Part shown: positions 37,387 to 47,982 of the stretch, in pieces
Numbering within the stretch: position 1 is the first letter of the stretch
Layout of the letters: the number at the start of each line of letters is the position of its first letter
Origin: Pandoraea capi
GTDB lineage: Bacteria; Pseudomonadota; Gammaproteobacteria; Burkholderiales; Burkholderiaceae
Length of the DNA: 64,000 nucleotides
NCBI RefSeq assembly: GCF_902459735.1
Contig: NZ_CABPRV010000010.1
Span: 124,001-188,000, forward strand
Direction of reading: 5' to 3'
Notes under the pieces: generated by a model
What the model saw: the letters and a program-made list of their open reading frames with translations, nothing else
Database searches by the model: none
Told to the model about the DNA's origin: nothing
Position numbers and translations under genes: made by a program

Positions 37387-38937
37387 ATGAAATATCTCGA
37401 TCTTCGTGACTTCACCGCGCAACTGGAGCGATCCGGCCAGCTTCGTCGCGTAGACGTGCCGGTCTCGCCGGTGCTTGAGATGACCGCGCTTGCCGATCGC
37501 GTGCTCAAGGCAGGGGGGCCAGCCCTTTGGTTCGAGCGGCCGACCGGTTACGACATGCCGGTGCTCGCCAATTTGTTTGGCACCCCTGAACGTGTCGCCT
37601 TGGGCATGGGTGTCGACGACGGGGACAACGCGCTGAGTTCGCTGCGCGATATCGGTCGCCTTCTCTCGACACTCAAGGAACCCGAGCCGCCGCGCGGCCT
37701 GAAGGACGCCGGCAAGTTGTTCGGCATGGCCAAGGCCGTGTGGGACATGGCACCCAAGGAAGTGAGCAGTCCGGTGTGTCAGGAGATCGTGTGGGAGGGC
37801 GATGAAGTCGACCTCTCGCGCCTGCCGATCCAGACCTGCTGGCCTGGCGATGCCGCACCGCTCATCACGTGGGGTCTGGTCATCACGAAGGGGCCGCACC
37901 GTAAGCGTCAAAACCTCGGGATTTACCGTCAGCAGGTGATCAGCCGCAACGAAGTCATCATGCGCTGGCTTGCTCATCGCGGCGGTGCGCTGGACTTCCG
38001 GGAGTTTGCACAGGCCAATCCGGGCAAGCCGTTCCCGATCGCTGTGGCGCTCGGCGCTGATCCGGCGACGATGCTCGGTGCCGTCACGCCCGTTCCCGAC
38101 ACGCTGTCCGAGTATCAATTTGCCGGCTTGCTGCGCGGCAGCCGTACCGAACTGGCGAAGTGCGTCACGCCGGGGCTCGAATCGCTACGCGTGCCCGCGC
38201 GCGCCGAAATCGTGCTCGAAGGTTTCATTTACCCGTCCGAACAACCGCCCGTCGTGCCCGAAGGTGCGCCGCCGGCGCCGTCGCGAGGCGCCACTGCCGG
38301 TTATCAGCACGCGCTCGAAGGCCCCTACGGCGACCACACCGGCTATTACAACGAGCAGGAGTGGTTCCCGGTCTTCAAGATCGAGCGCATCACAATGCGC
38401 CGCAACGCGATCTATCACTCGACCTATACCGGCAAACCGCCCGATGAGCCGGCCGTGCTCGGTGTCGCGCTCAACGAAGTGTTCGTGCCGCTGCTGCAAA
38501 AGCAATTTCCGGAAATCACCGACTTCTACCTGCCGCCCGAAGGTTGCAGCTACCGGATGGCCATCGTGCAGATGAAGAAGGCGTATCCGGGGCACGCCAA
38601 GCGGGTCATGTTCGGCGTGTGGAGCTTCCTGCGTCAGTTCATGTATACGAAGTTCATCGTGGTGGTGGATGAAGACGTCGATATTCGCGACTGGAAGGAA
38701 GTGATCTGGGCCATCACCACGCGGGTGGATCCGACGCGCGATACGACCCTCGTCGACCAGACCCCGATCGACTATCTCGATTTCGCCTCGCCCAAGGCGG
38801 GGCTTGGCTCGAAGATGGGGATCGACGCGACCAACAAGTGGCCGGGGGAAACTTCGCGCGAATGGGGGCGTCCGATTGAAATGACCGCCGACGTGGATGC
38901 ACGCATGGCAGCGCTATATAAGGATCTCGGTCTGTAA
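37387..38937 (+). CDS. ubiD: UbiD family 3-polyprenyl-4-hydroxybenzoate decarboxylase
   Basis: 516 residues. Uses prenylated FMN (made by UbiX) to decarboxylate 3-polyprenyl-4-hydroxybenzoate in ubiquinone synthesis. Conserved parts: [93 protein letters not shown] and [28 protein letters not shown]. The ATG at 37387 begins the conserved region; its ribosome-binding site is poor. Monocistronic, with its own terminator. Confidence 0.95.
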   Translation: MKYLDLRDFTAQLERSGQLRRVDVPVSPVLEMTALADRVLKAGGPALWFERPTGYDMPVLANLFGTPERVALGMGVDDGDNALSSLRDIGRLLSTLKEPEPPRGLKDAGKLFGMAKAVWDMAPKEVSSPVCQEIVWEGDEVDLSRLPIQTCWPGDAAPLITWGLVITKGPHRKRQNLGIYRQQVISRNEVIMRWLAHRGGALDFREFAQANPGKPFPIAVALGADPATMLGAVTPVPDTLSEYQFAGLLRGSRTELAKCVTPGLESLRVPARAEIVLEGFIYPSEQPPVVPEGAPPAPSRGATAGYQHALEGPYGDHTGYYNEQEWFPVFKIERITMRRNAIYHSTYTGKPPDEPAVLGVALNEVFVPLLQKQFPEITDFYLPPEGCSYRMAIVQMKKAYPGHAKRVMFGVWSFLRQFMYTKFIVVVDEDVDIRDWKEVIWAITTRVDPTRDTTLVDQTPIDYLDFASPKAGLGSKMGIDATNKWPGETSREWGRPIEMTADVDARMAALYKDLGL

Positions 38938-39291
38938 AACAGGCATCGCGATCCTCTGCCATGCCGAACGCCGGCGCCCGTCGGGTTGCCGGCGTTTTCA
39001 TGGGTGCCGCCCGCTGACGCCCCCCCCCCGAGCCTTTGATGGATGGGGTTCGCAGCGGCCGTCACGAATGCCTCGCACGGCTGGAGTAAGCTGGCAGCCT
39101 ACGGACAGGTCAGCCGTGCAGGCCGTAATCCCGCATTCGTCTCGTGATCCTTCGGGTCATTCGTCTCGTTACCTGCGGCTTCTGTCCCTGCGCGCTTTAC
39201 CGCGTCAGTTACCGCTTTCGTTGCTATTTCCGTCCTCCGCGTGGCGCTGCCTCCCCAGAGCGCGCCGCACGGCTATCGAAAGGAGCCGATC
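38938..39291. other. Intergenic region ubiD-gabD
   Basis: Contains the ubiD terminator (38967-38998). The rest shows no convincing gene or strong structure. Confidence 0.6.
38967..38998 (+). terminator. Rho-independent terminator of ubiD
   Basis: AACGCCGGC (38967-38975) pairs with GCCGGCGTT (38988-38996), continuing into T, 30 bp after the ubiD stop. Confidence 0.8.
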
Positions 39292-40809
39292 GTGTCATCA
39301 TCCCGCCCGCCTCATGCCTCCCGGCAATCCAGCGCTGCGGCCAAAGCGCATCCTGCCCTGGCCCGCCTGAAAGACCCCGAACTGCTCAAGTCCGACGCCT
39401 ACATCGATGGCGACTGGACGCCTGCCGATTCCCACGCCACCTTCGTCGTCAACGATCCGGCGACCGACGCCGAGATCGCCCACGTGGCCGACCTTGGCGC
39501 CAAGGAGACCGAACGCGCGCTGGTGGCCGCCGAAACCGCCCTGCCGGAATGGCGCAGCAAGACGGGCAAGGAACGCGCGCGCATCATGCGTCACTGGTTC
39601 GACCTCATCATGCAGGCGCAGGACGATCTCGGCGCCATCATGACCGCCGAGCAAGGCAAGCCGCTCGCCGAGGCCAAAGGGGAAGTCGCCTACGGGGCGT
39701 CGTTCATCGAGTGGTTCGCCGAGGAAGCCAAACGGATCGACGGCGACGTACTCGCCTCGCCCGAAGGCGCCAAGCGCCTGATGGTACTCAAACAGCCCAT
39801 CGGCGTCTGCGCATCGATCACGCCGTGGAACTTCCCCATCGCGATGATCACCCGCAAGATCGCACCGGCCATTGCGGCGGGCTGCACCATCGTGGTCAAA
39901 CCGGCCCGTCTCACCCCGCTCTCGGCGCTCGCGCTGGCCGAACTGGCCGACCGCGCGGGATTGCCCAAGGGCGTCTTCAACGTGGTGACGTCGAAAAACT
40001 CGTCGGATGTCGGCAACGTCCTCACGTCCAGCCCCCGCGTGCGCCATCTCTCCTTCACGGGTTCGACCCCGGTGGGAGCGAAGCTAATGGAGCAATGCGC
40101 ATCGACGATCAAGAAAGTCGCACTCGAACTGGGCGGGCTCGCGCCCTTCCTCGTTTTCGACGATGCCGACGTCGATGCGGCCGTCGAAGGCTGCATCGCC
40201 TCCAAATTCCGTAACGCCGGCCAGACGTGCGTCTGTGCGAACCGCATCTACGCACAAGACGGCATTTACGATGCTTTCGTCGAAAAGCTCACCGCCGCCG
40301 TGAGCAAACTGCGGGTGGGTAACGGCTTCGAGCCGGGTGTCGCGATCGGCCCGCTGATCGAGGACGCGGCCATCACCAAGGTCGAGCGCCATGTGGCAGA
40401 CGCCATCGCCAAGGGCGGACGCGTCACCGTCGGCGGCAAGGTCCTGCACGGCCGCTTCTTCGAGCCGACCGTGGTGGCCGACGCCAGCGCGGACATGCTC
40501 GTCGCGCAGGAGGAAACCTTCGGCCCGGTCGCCCCCGTCTTCCGGTTCAAGGACGAAGCGGACGGCATCCGCCTGGCCAATGCCTCCGACTTCGGTCTGG
40601 CCTCGTACTTCTTCGCCCGTGACGTCGGGCGCGTCTGGCGCGTGGCCGAGGGGATCGAGGCCGGTATGGTCGGCATCAACACGGGGCTGATCTCGAACGA
40701 GGTCGCGCCGTTCGGTGGCGTCAAACAGTCCGGTCTTGGACGCGAAGGGTCGAAGTACGGCATCGACGAGTACCTTGAAATGAAATATCTCTGCCTTGCC
40801 GGCCTCTGA
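39292..40809 (+). CDS. gabD: Succinate-semialdehyde dehydrogenase (GabD type)
   Basis: 505 residues, aldehyde dehydrogenase fold, oxidising succinate semialdehyde to succinate at the end of GABA breakdown. Very close in pattern to E. coli GabD: ASITPWNFPIAMITRK, FTGSTPVG, ELGG with the base Glu, and FRNAGQTCVCANR with the catalytic Cys. ELGGN of most relatives reads ELGGL here. The start is GTG at 39292 with AAGGAG six bases upstream, giving a 30-residue N-terminal extension (rich in Ser/Ala) beyond the E. coli form. No gabT nearby. Confidence 0.9.
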   Translation: MSSSRPPHASRQSSAAAKAHPALARLKDPELLKSDAYIDGDWTPADSHATFVVNDPATDAEIAHVADLGAKETERALVAAETALPEWRSKTGKERARIMRHWFDLIMQAQDDLGAIMTAEQGKPLAEAKGEVAYGASFIEWFAEEAKRIDGDVLASPEGAKRLMVLKQPIGVCASITPWNFPIAMITRKIAPAIAAGCTIVVKPARLTPLSALALAELADRAGLPKGVFNVVTSKNSSDVGNVLTSSPRVRHLSFTGSTPVGAKLMEQCASTIKKVALELGGLAPFLVFDDADVDAAVEGCIASKFRNAGQTCVCANRIYAQDGIYDAFVEKLTAAVSKLRVGNGFEPGVAIGPLIEDAAITKVERHVADAIAKGGRVTVGGKVLHGRFFEPTVVADASADMLVAQEETFGPVAPVFRFKDEADGIRLANASDFGLASYFFARDVGRVWRVAEGIEAGMVGINTGLISNEVAPFGGVKQSGLGREGSKYGIDEYLEMKYLCLAGL

Positions 40810-41214
40810 GTTTCATCTGACCCTTTAACAATCTGTAATAGTCGGATTCTCACGGCGCGAGCCGCGCCGTGACTGGCTTGCGCCCAATTCGACCTAACGT
40901 CGGCAAACGGGATGCCATTGTGAAAGTGTTACAAAGTCCCACAGACCCGCGCCGGCTCGGGTAGAATCGCGCTTTTTTTCGCGAACGGCGACTCCGACCC
41001 CATTTCGGGGGCCGCATGCTCCCCCTGCGGTGCCATCGGAACCCGGTCGTTTTTCGCGAAACCGATCAACAGAAGTCGCGTCCGTCAGCGCTACCCCCGC
41101 GCCGTCATGCTCCTTGTGACGGTGAATGGCCTGCCGGCGTGTCCGCCCTCGCGCAACGTGCCCTTCCCGACCACCGGGCGGCCGTTTGCTCCCCCCGGGC
41201 GTGGAGAAGACAGA
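40810..41214. other. Intergenic region gabD-APC permease
   Basis: Holds a 9-bp stem hairpin CACGGCGCG/CGCGCCGTG (40851-40871) after gabD, without a T-run, and a -10-like TAGAAT at 40962-40967 followed by a GC-rich leader of about 240 bp before the permease. No gene seen. Confidence 0.5.
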
Positions 41215-42831
41215 ATGGACAACAACCCATCCCTCATGCGCAACATCGGGCCGTTCGCCCTGATGTTGACCGGTCTCGGCTCGATCATCGGCTCCGGCTG
41301 GTTGTTCGGTGCCTGGAAGGCCGCCAAGATCGCCGGTCCCGCCGCACTGCTCGCGTGGCTCATCGGCGCCGTCGTGATTCTTGCCATCGCCCTGACCTAC
41401 GCCGAACTCGGCGCGATGTTCCCCGAGTCGGGCGGTATGGTCCGCTACTCGCGTTATTCACACGGCAGTCTCGTCGGCTTCATCGCCGCGTGGGCCAACT
41501 GGATCGCCATCGTCTCGGTGATTCCGATCGAAGCCGAGGCGTCGATCCAGTACATGAGCACGTGGCCGTACGACTGGGCGCATGCCCTGTTCGTGGACGG
41601 CACGCTCACCACGAGCGGTCTGACGTTGTCGGCGTTGCTCGTGATCGTCTACTTCATGCTGAACTACTGGGGCGTGAAGCTGTTCGCGCGCGCCAACACG
41701 GCGATCACGCTGTTCAAGTTCGCGATTCCGGCCCTGACCATTGCCGGTCTGATGGTCGCCGGTTTTCACCCGGGCAACTTCAACATCGCCGAGCATGGCG
41801 GCTTCGCGCCAAACGGCATGTCGGCCGTGCTGACCGCCGTCGCGACGTCGGGCATCGTGTTCGCGTTCAACGGCTTTCAAAGCCCCGTGAACCTCGCGGG
41901 TGAAGCGCGCGATCCGGGGCGCAGCATCCCGTTTGCCGTGGTCGGTTCGATCCTGCTCGCCACCGTCATCTATCTGCTGCTGCAAGTCGCATACATTGGC
42001 GCGCTCTCGCCCGAACAACTGGCGGGCGGCTGGCACATGGTGAGCTTCAGCTCGCCGTTCGCCGAACTCGCGATTGCCCTTGGCCTGAACTGGCTGGCGA
42101 TCGTGCTGTACTTCGACGCGTTCCTCAGCCCGAGCGGCACCGGCACGACCTACATGGCCACGACGAGCCGCATGATCTACGCGATGGAGCGCAACCGCAC
42201 CCTGCCGGCGATTTTCGGCCGCGTGCATCCGCTGTACGGCGTGCCCCGTCCCGCGATGTGGTTCAACCTCGCGATCTCGTTCGTCTTCATGTTCTTCTTC
42301 CGTGGCTGGGACTCGCTGGCTGCCGTGATCTCGGTGGCCACGGTGATCTCGTACCTCACCGGTCCGATCAGTGTGATGGCACTGCGCCGCTCGGCGCCGG
42401 ACATGCACCGTCCGCTGCGCCTGCCGGGCCTGTCGCTGATCGCACCCTTCGCGTTCGTGTGTGCGTCGCTGATCCTGTACTGGGCGCGTTGGCCGCTCAC
42501 CGGCCAGATCATCGTGCTGGTGATCGTGGCGTTGCCGGTCTACTTCTACTATCAGGCGAAGGACAAGTGGCAGGGTTTCGGCCGCGACCTCAAGGCCTCG
42601 TGGTGGCTCATCGGTTACCTGCCGTGCATGGCGCTATGCTCGTACATCGGCAGCAAGGAATTCGGTGGCCTCGGTCTGCTGCCGTACGGCTGGGACATGG
42701 CGATCGTTGCGCTGCTGTCGCTCGTGTTCTATCACTGGGGCGTGAAGGCCGGTTGGCGTACCCCGTATCTGTCGGAAGAACGTGAGCAGGACGCCGCCAG
42801 CATGGACGGCATGCCCGCGCTGTCTCACTGA
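41215..42831 (+). CDS. APC family amino-acid permease
   Basis: 538 residues, about 12-14 membrane spans. The N-terminal GPFALMLTGLGSIIGSGWLFGAWKAAKIAGPAALLAWLIG carries the APC glycine-rich segment of TM1, and FAFNGFQSPVNLAGEARDPGRSIP is the TM6-loop signature. Style resembles proton-coupled aspartate transporters such as YveA, but the substrate is not certain. The ATG at 41215 has GGAG eight bases upstream. Single gene, ended by the terminator at 42858. Confidence 0.85.
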   Translation: MDNNPSLMRNIGPFALMLTGLGSIIGSGWLFGAWKAAKIAGPAALLAWLIGAVVILAIALTYAELGAMFPESGGMVRYSRYSHGSLVGFIAAWANWIAIVSVIPIEAEASIQYMSTWPYDWAHALFVDGTLTTSGLTLSALLVIVYFMLNYWGVKLFARANTAITLFKFAIPALTIAGLMVAGFHPGNFNIAEHGGFAPNGMSAVLTAVATSGIVFAFNGFQSPVNLAGEARDPGRSIPFAVVGSILLATVIYLLLQVAYIGALSPEQLAGGWHMVSFSSPFAELAIALGLNWLAIVLYFDAFLSPSGTGTTYMATTSRMIYAMERNRTLPAIFGRVHPLYGVPRPAMWFNLAISFVFMFFFRGWDSLAAVISVATVISYLTGPISVMALRRSAPDMHRPLRLPGLSLIAPFAFVCASLILYWARWPLTGQIIVLVIVALPVYFYYQAKDKWQGFGRDLKASWWLIGYLPCMALCSYIGSKEFGGLGLLPYGWDMAIVALLSLVFYHWGVKAGWRTPYLSEEREQDAASMDGMPALSH

Positions 42832-42857
42832 GCCACAGCGTCGCGCGTCATCCAACG

Positions 42858-42885
42858 AAAAAGCCCGCCAATCGGCGGGCTTTTT
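42858..42885. terminator. Bidirectional terminator, APC permease / EAL-GGDEF gene
   Basis: AAGCCCGCC (42861-42869), loop AATC, GGCGGGCTT (42874-42882) with A-run and T-run flanks between the two convergent genes. Confidence 0.9.
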
Positions 42886-42910
42886 CATGGCCGGCGACCG
42901 CGCGAGCCGC

Positions 42911-44851
42911 TTACCGATGCGCCCGCCGACGCTCGATGAACAAGCTGTTGCCGAGCGCGCGCTTGGCCATCTTCTTCGCATCGGCTGCGGCGGCAGACAC
43001 TTCCACATGAGACGGGAAGCTCTCCGGCGTGACGGCGACCACACCGATCGACAGGCTCGTGATCGGATGGAAGATGACCATGCCGCGACGATCCTCCGCC
43101 TCAAACCCACCGGCCGCAATCTGATCCGGATGAAAGTACTCCGTCACTGCCTCGCCGAAACGCGTGAGCGCTTCGCGGCAGCGGGCTTCCCAGTCCGGGC
43201 TGCGGAACAGAATCAGAAAATCGTCACCGCCGATGTGCCCGAGAAAGTCGCGCTCGGGATTGCGCACGGCCATCAACACGCGGGCGACGAGTTGAATCAG
43301 GTCGTCACCACGCCGATAGCCGAATACGTCGTTGAACGGCTTGAAGTTATCGAGATCGACGTAGCACGCGTGAAACGATTGACGCTCACCGATCATGCGA
43401 TCCATGTAGTCGTCGATCGGCACGTTGCCCGGCAGCAGGGTGAGCGGATTGGCGTAACGTGCGGCGTCGAGCTGCATGTCGGTGATGTGGCGCATCAGCG
43501 CGTGTCCCTGCGCCACGCCGAAGTATCGCCCCTGGTCCGTCACGATGAAACCGGCGGCAATCTGACGACTCGCCCCTTCGGCGATCATTCGACTCAGGTC
43601 CTCGACGCGCGCCGCCTTGTCGAACGTCAGCGGGCGCGGTTCCATCACCGCCGAGCACGGTTTGCGTCCGTACAGTTCGCGCGTGAACGGACGCGCAAAC
43701 CGCCCGATCAGCGACGCCCGTCCGATCAACCCGACGGCCCGCTCGCGCTCGACCACCGGCAGCACTTCCAGCGCCGGGTCGCTCTCGAAGCGGGCCACGA
43801 CGTCCTCGCTGCGCGTGTCCGGCGACACCGGCGCCACGTACGACGCAATACGCTCGAGCGTCACGTTGCCCGCGCCCAACTGGCTCGGTTGCTGATGCAC
43901 GTACGCGCGACGCTCGTTCACCACTTCCTGCACGTTAGCGGTAATCGCGCGCTGCGGCTGCGCCTCGGGACGCGCGATGAAATAGCCTTGTCCGAGGAAG
44001 ATGCCCAGATCGCGCACGACCTGAAGCTCCTCGGCGTGCTCGATGCCTTCGGCGATCACGCGCGTGCCGCTCGTCTCGGCAATCTGGCGCATCGAGCGCA
44101 CGAACTGAAGCTTGACGGTGTCGGTGTCGATCCCATCGACGAAATGCCTGTCGATCTTGACGTAATCGGGCCGCAGTTCCGACCACAGACGTAAGCTCGC
44201 GTAGCCCTCTCCCATATCGTCGAGCGCCACTTCGAAGCCCAGCGCGCGATACGCCGTGAGCGACGCGCGCGTACTCGCCAGATCCAGTGTCGGGGCGTGC
44301 TCCGTGAGTTCGAGCACCACGCGCTCGGGCGGCAGCCGGAACGACTGGAGCATGGCGAACGTCTCGTCCAGACCGAGCGATTCGCTCACCCCACCGCCAG
44401 GCAATGCGCGTGTCACGGGGCCGATATTCAAGAACAGACGTTCGGGCAGATCCTGCTCGACGAACCCCCGCAGCACCGTGCGACGACAGGCGAGTTCGAG
44501 CGGTCCGAGCAAGCCGTGACGACGTGCCGCGGCAAACAACGCCATCGGCGAATGGATCGAGGTGCCGGCAGGCCCGCGCACCAGTCCTTCGTAACCGGCG
44601 ACTTCCGACGTCCGGAAGTCGAGAATCGGCTGGAAGACGCAGGTCAGGCCGATGCCTTCGCAAAGCTCGGCAAGCAACGACACTTCGTCAGGTTCGACGA
44701 AAGGAGCCGTCGGTGCAGAAGAAGCGACAGGAGATGGGGATAGGGAAGTCGAGCCGGCGGGTGCCGACTGTGCATCGTGCGCCGCCAGGGCGGTGCCAAA
44801 GCGGTCCTGCGGACGTATCCCGGCAACTGCGGCAGGCGGGAGAGGGTTCAA
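42911..44851 (-). CDS. EAL-CBS-GGDEF cyclic-di-GMP protein
   Basis: About 646 residues. Order: low-complexity N terminus, EAL domain about 60-305 (EGLVR 88-92, LFLNI, ELTEHAP, LDDMGEGYASL, KIDRHFV, IAEGIEHAEEL, GQGYFIARP), CBS-type pair about 325-450, GGDEF about 475-620. The phosphodiesterase residues are complete, with EGL for EAL. The cyclase motif is GGDDF (541-545), not GGDEF/GGEEF, so synthesis is doubtful; the I-site Arg is also missing. No membrane segment. Start: TTG at 44851 with GGAG six bases upstream; a longer form from 44893 lacks a ribosome-binding site. Confidence 0.88.
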   Translation of the reverse strand: MNPLPPAAVAGIRPQDRFGTALAAHDAQSAPAGSTSLSPSPVASSAPTAPFVEPDEVSLLAELCEGIGLTCVFQPILDFRTSEVAGYEGLVRGPAGTSIHSPMALFAAARRHGLLGPLELACRRTVLRGFVEQDLPERLFLNIGPVTRALPGGGVSESLGLDETFAMLQSFRLPPERVVLELTEHAPTLDLASTRASLTAYRALGFEVALDDMGEGYASLRLWSELRPDYVKIDRHFVDGIDTDTVKLQFVRSMRQIAETSGTRVIAEGIEHAEELQVVRDLGIFLGQGYFIARPEAQPQRAITANVQEVVNERRAYVHQQPSQLGAGNVTLERIASYVAPVSPDTRSEDVVARFESDPALEVLPVVERERAVGLIGRASLIGRFARPFTRELYGRKPCSAVMEPRPLTFDKAARVEDLSRMIAEGASRQIAAGFIVTDQGRYFGVAQGHALMRHITDMQLDAARYANPLTLLPGNVPIDDYMDRMIGERQSFHACYVDLDNFKPFNDVFGYRRGDDLIQLVARVLMAVRNPERDFLGHIGGDDFLILFRSPDWEARCREALTRFGEAVTEYFHPDQIAAGGFEAEDRRGMVIFHPITSLSIGVVAVTPESFPSHVEVSAAAADAKKMAKRALGNSLFIERRRAHR

Positions 44852-45210
44852 CTGAGACTCCGTAAGTCGGTGCGGTGCGCCGGCATCATGCAAACAGCGT
44901 TACGTTGTGCGGGCATCTGACGGGCACACGCGCACGCACCGCAGGCATTCCACCCCGATGAAGTCTCACCCGTTCCCCGTGCTTCGCGTGCGGTCGCTGC
45001 TCTTTGGCCCATGTCCGCGTCTTGTGACGGTGCCCGTGGGCACCCTCTTTTACTTGCCGTTCAGGCTATCGCCGTTATTTGACAAAACGGTGACAGCATC
45101 GGAATTGCCACAAATACCTGGACGATGCCTCGCCCATTAAGGGCATTGCCGCAGCCGTCTGAAGCGATGGCTTTGCGCGTGCCAGGAAGGCAACGCAGCG
45201 AAGATCCCCG
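44852..45210. other. Non-coding region upstream of the EAL-GGDEF gene
   Basis: No reliable gene. A plus-strand TTGACA at 45079-45084 lacks a good -10 at proper spacing. Contents otherwise undistinguished. Confidence 0.5.
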
Positions 45211-46170
45211 TCAAGTGGCGCTTCTGGACTCCGCCGACGTCCGGATCGTCATGGCGGCGACCCCGGCAACGACACACCCGAGCCCCAGCCAGGCTGACGT
45301 AGATAGTGACTCCCCAAGGAACACGACGCTTATCGCGACGCCGATGGGAACACGCAGATAGGCTTGCGCGGTAGTACCGACCGACCCGAGTGTCTGTACG
45401 AGTCGAAAGTAAATCACGAACGCGATCGCGGTCGAAAAGAGGGCGAGTGCTGCAAGCGCCATCAGTGATTGCCCCGAAGGATGGAGTGTCCAGGGACGGT
45501 CAACCAGCAGACTGGCTGGGACAAGCAGGGTCGCACCGACAATCAGCGAACCCGCAGCAGGAACGGCTGGCGAGAGCCCTGCGAAGGACCGTCCGTAGAT
45601 CGCCGCCGCCGCATAGCAAACCGTCGCTGTAACGATCGCCAGTTGTGGAACCAGTTGCTGCCCGAGTCCTCCGAATGCGCTGACACCAACGACCAGGCAT
45701 ATCCCGGCAAGCCCCGAGACGACGCCGAACGACTTGCGCACTGTCATGGGTTCATGGCGAGTGATAAGCCATGTTCCGAGAAATGCCATGACCGGCGAGG
45801 CCGAGTTCAGGATCGTCGCCAAACCCGCGTCCACCGAACGCTCGGCCCATGCGATGAGCGTAAAAGGAACGACGCTGTTCAACAACGCCTGCACGAAGAA
45901 ACGACGCCATACAGCGGGATCGCGCGGCATTGAAATACGCTGAACTCTCATCCAGAGCAGCAAGACCGATCCGGCAATTAACGTTCTCGCCGCGATGAGC
46001 GTTAGCGGGGGAATCGTAGCGACGCCGATTTTGATGAATGTGTAAGATGCGCCCCACAGTGTCGAGAGCGTCAGGAGCAACGTCAGATCAAGAAAGGCGT
46101 TGGGTTCGCTCGTCGCGGTTGTGCGTGTTTGCGCCAATTCGTTCTCGCCATGAAGGGGGTCGGGATCCAC
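45211..46170 (-). CDS. DMT/EamA family transporter
   Basis: 319 residues, ten predicted spans in two EamA repeats (TLSTLWGASYTFIKIGVATIPPLTLIAART near the start; second repeat from about 165). A metabolite exporter of unknown substrate. Start uncertain: GTG at 46168-46170 gives a hydrophilic 25-residue lead; a TTG 11 codons later has GGCGAG upstream and may be the true start. GC content and codon use look slightly lower than its neighbours, so a more recent arrival is possible. Single gene. Confidence 0.8.
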   Translation of the reverse strand: MDPDPLHGENELAQTRTTATSEPNAFLDLTLLLTLSTLWGASYTFIKIGVATIPPLTLIAARTLIAGSVLLLWMRVQRISMPRDPAVWRRFFVQALLNSVVPFTLIAWAERSVDAGLATILNSASPVMAFLGTWLITRHEPMTVRKSFGVVSGLAGICLVVGVSAFGGLGQQLVPQLAIVTATVCYAAAAIYGRSFAGLSPAVPAAGSLIVGATLLVPASLLVDRPWTLHPSGQSLMALAALALFSTAIAFVIYFRLVQTLGSVGTTAQAYLRVPIGVAISVVFLGESLSTSAWLGLGCVVAGVAAMTIRTSAESRSAT

Positions 46171-46343
46171 GCGGCTTGTGAGGCGCCGGATGAGGTGGAT
46201 TATGCGAGCGCCCTCGGCGCTAACGCTTCAGCCTGGCGTGAAATGTGGATCGCCGCTACGCCGAATGGCGGCTTCGGGTTGTGAATTCAACCGGTGGATG
46301 CAACACACTGTGCATCCACGAATCGACCGCTTTGACGGGGCCC

Positions 46344-46374
46344 AAAAAAACGGCAACGCCGTAAAGCGTTGCCG
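46344..46374 (-). terminator. Terminator of metQ
   Basis: CGGCAACGC (46351-46359) pairs with GCGTTGCCG (46366-46374); seven A at 46344-46350 give the T-run on the minus strand, 73 bp after the metQ stop. Confidence 0.88.
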
Positions 46375-46447
46375 TTACCGCAGAGCTCGCCGTCGGACGG
46401 TGAACCGTCCCCCGGCGTCCTCAAATGCGTTTGCGCACGATGACCGA

Positions 46448-47260
46448 TTACCAGGCCGTCACGACCGAGCCACCGAACTTCTGCTCGATGAATGCCTTCA
46501 CTTCCGGCGAGTGGTAAGCCTTGATCAGCTTGGCCACCCACGGCTTGTTCTTGTCGGCCGAGCGAATCACGAGCACGTTGGCGTACGGGCCATTGGCGTC
46601 TTCGATGGCGATCGAATCCTTCTTCGGGTTCAGACCGGCTTCCATCGCGAAGTTGGTGTTGATGACGGCCACGGCGACGTCGTCGAGCGAGCGCGGCAGT
46701 TGGGCGGCGTCCAGTTCCACGAACTTCAGCTTCTTCGGGTTTTCGGCCACGTCGATCGGCGTTGCCTTCAGGCCAGCGTCAGCGCGCAGCTTGATAAGAC
46801 CCTGCTTTTGCAGCAACAGCAGCGCACGGCCGCCGTTGGTCGGGTCGTTCGGCAGCGACACCTTGTCGCCCGTCTTCAGATCGGCCAGCGACTTGATCTT
46901 CTTCGAATAGATGCCCATCGGGAAGATCACGGTCTTGGCGATCGATTCGAGCTTGTAGCCGCGATCCTTCACCTGCGCGTCGAGGTACGGCTGGTGCTGG
47001 TAGCTGTTCACGTCCAGATCGCCCGACGACAAGGCCGCGTTCGGCTGCACGTAATCGCTGAACTCGATGACCTTGATGTTCAGGCCGTCCTTGGCCGCGA
47101 CCTTCTTCACTTCGTCGAAGATCTGGGCGTGCGGGCCGCCCGTGACACCGACCTTCAGATTGACCGCGTCAGCCGCCGTAGCGGTAGCCGCGAATTGCGT
47201 AGCGAAAACCGTAGCGGCACCAACTCCTGCCAGCAGCTTGAAAAGCGTACGACGTTGCAT
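46448..47260 (-). CDS. metQ: Methionine ABC transporter, binding protein MetQ
   Basis: 270-residue NlpA-family periplasmic protein binding D/L-methionine. Signal sequence LFKLLAGVGAATVFATQFAATATA, with no lipobox cysteine, so a soluble rather than lipidated form. Core motifs: KVGVTGGPHAQIFDEVK, VIEFSDYVQPNAALSSGDLDVNSYQHQPYLD, SLPNDPTNGGRALLLLQ, INTNFAMEAGL. Third gene of metNIQ. Confidence 0.93.
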   Translation of the reverse strand: MQRRTLFKLLAGVGAATVFATQFAATATAADAVNLKVGVTGGPHAQIFDEVKKVAAKDGLNIKVIEFSDYVQPNAALSSGDLDVNSYQHQPYLDAQVKDRGYKLESIAKTVIFPMGIYSKKIKSLADLKTGDKVSLPNDPTNGGRALLLLQKQGLIKLRADAGLKATPIDVAENPKKLKFVELDAAQLPRSLDDVAVAVINTNFAMEAGLNPKKDSIAIEDANGPYANVLVIRSADKNKPWVAKLIKAYHSPEVKAFIEQKFGGSVVTAW

Positions 47261-47328
47261 GGAAAACCTCGCGTGTGTGAATGAAGTGCCGGACTCGTCG
47301 GTCCGGCGACATTGTTATGTGGGACGTA

Positions 47329-47982
47329 TTACTTGTGGCTCAGCCGACGCACCAGCCAGTCGCCGAACGTCTGCACCAGTTGCACGAAAACGATCAGGAT
47401 CAGCACGACGGTGATCATGACTTCCGGCAGGAAGCGCTGATACCCGTAGCGAATCCCGAGATCGCCCAGACCGCCGCCGCCGATGGCGCCCGCCATGGCC
47501 GAATAACCGACCAGGCTCACGAACGTGATCGTCAGACCGGCCACGATGCCGGGCAGCGCCTCGGGCAGCAGCACCTTCATGACGATCTGACCGGTCGTCG
47601 CGCCCATCGACTGGGCGGCCTCGATCAGGCCGCGATCGACTTCACGCAGGGCCGTTTCCACCAGACGCGCCACAAACGGGGCCGCCGCAATCGTGAGCGG
47701 CACCACCGCTGCCATCGTGCCGATGGACGACCCGACGATCAGTCGCGTGAACGGAATCACGGCCACCAGCAAGATGATGAACGGCGTGGAGCGCACGGCG
47801 TTGACGAGGATCCCGACGATGCGATTGGTCGGCAGGTTCTGCAACACGCCGTTACGGTCCGTCAGATACAGCAGCACGCCCAGCGGCACGCCCACGACAG
47901 CACCGATCAGACCCGAGATCCCGACCATGATGAGCGTCTCCCAGAACGACGAGACGAACAGATCGAACATTTCACTCCACAT
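47329..47982 (-). CDS. metI: Methionine ABC transporter, permease MetI
   Basis: 217 residues, five membrane spans with the binding-protein-dependent permease EAA region ([25 protein letters not shown]). Forms the channel with MetN. The ATG overlaps the 3' end of metN by 11 bp, giving translational coupling. Confidence 0.94.
   Translation of the reverse strand: MWSEMFDLFVSSFWETLIMVGISGLIGAVVGVPLGVLLYLTDRNGVLQNLPTNRIVGILVNAVRSTPFIILLVAVIPFTRLIVGSSIGTMAAVVPLTIAAAPFVARLVETALREVDRGLIEAAQSMGATTGQIVMKVLLPEALPGIVAGLTITFVSLVGYSAMAGAIGGGGLGDLGIRYGYQRFLPEVMITVVLILIVFVQLVQTFGDWLVRRLSHK

Noticed and set aside
44907-45140. 77-codon plus-strand frame in the gap before the DMT gene
   Set aside because: No ribosome-binding site, atypical composition and no recognisable domain.
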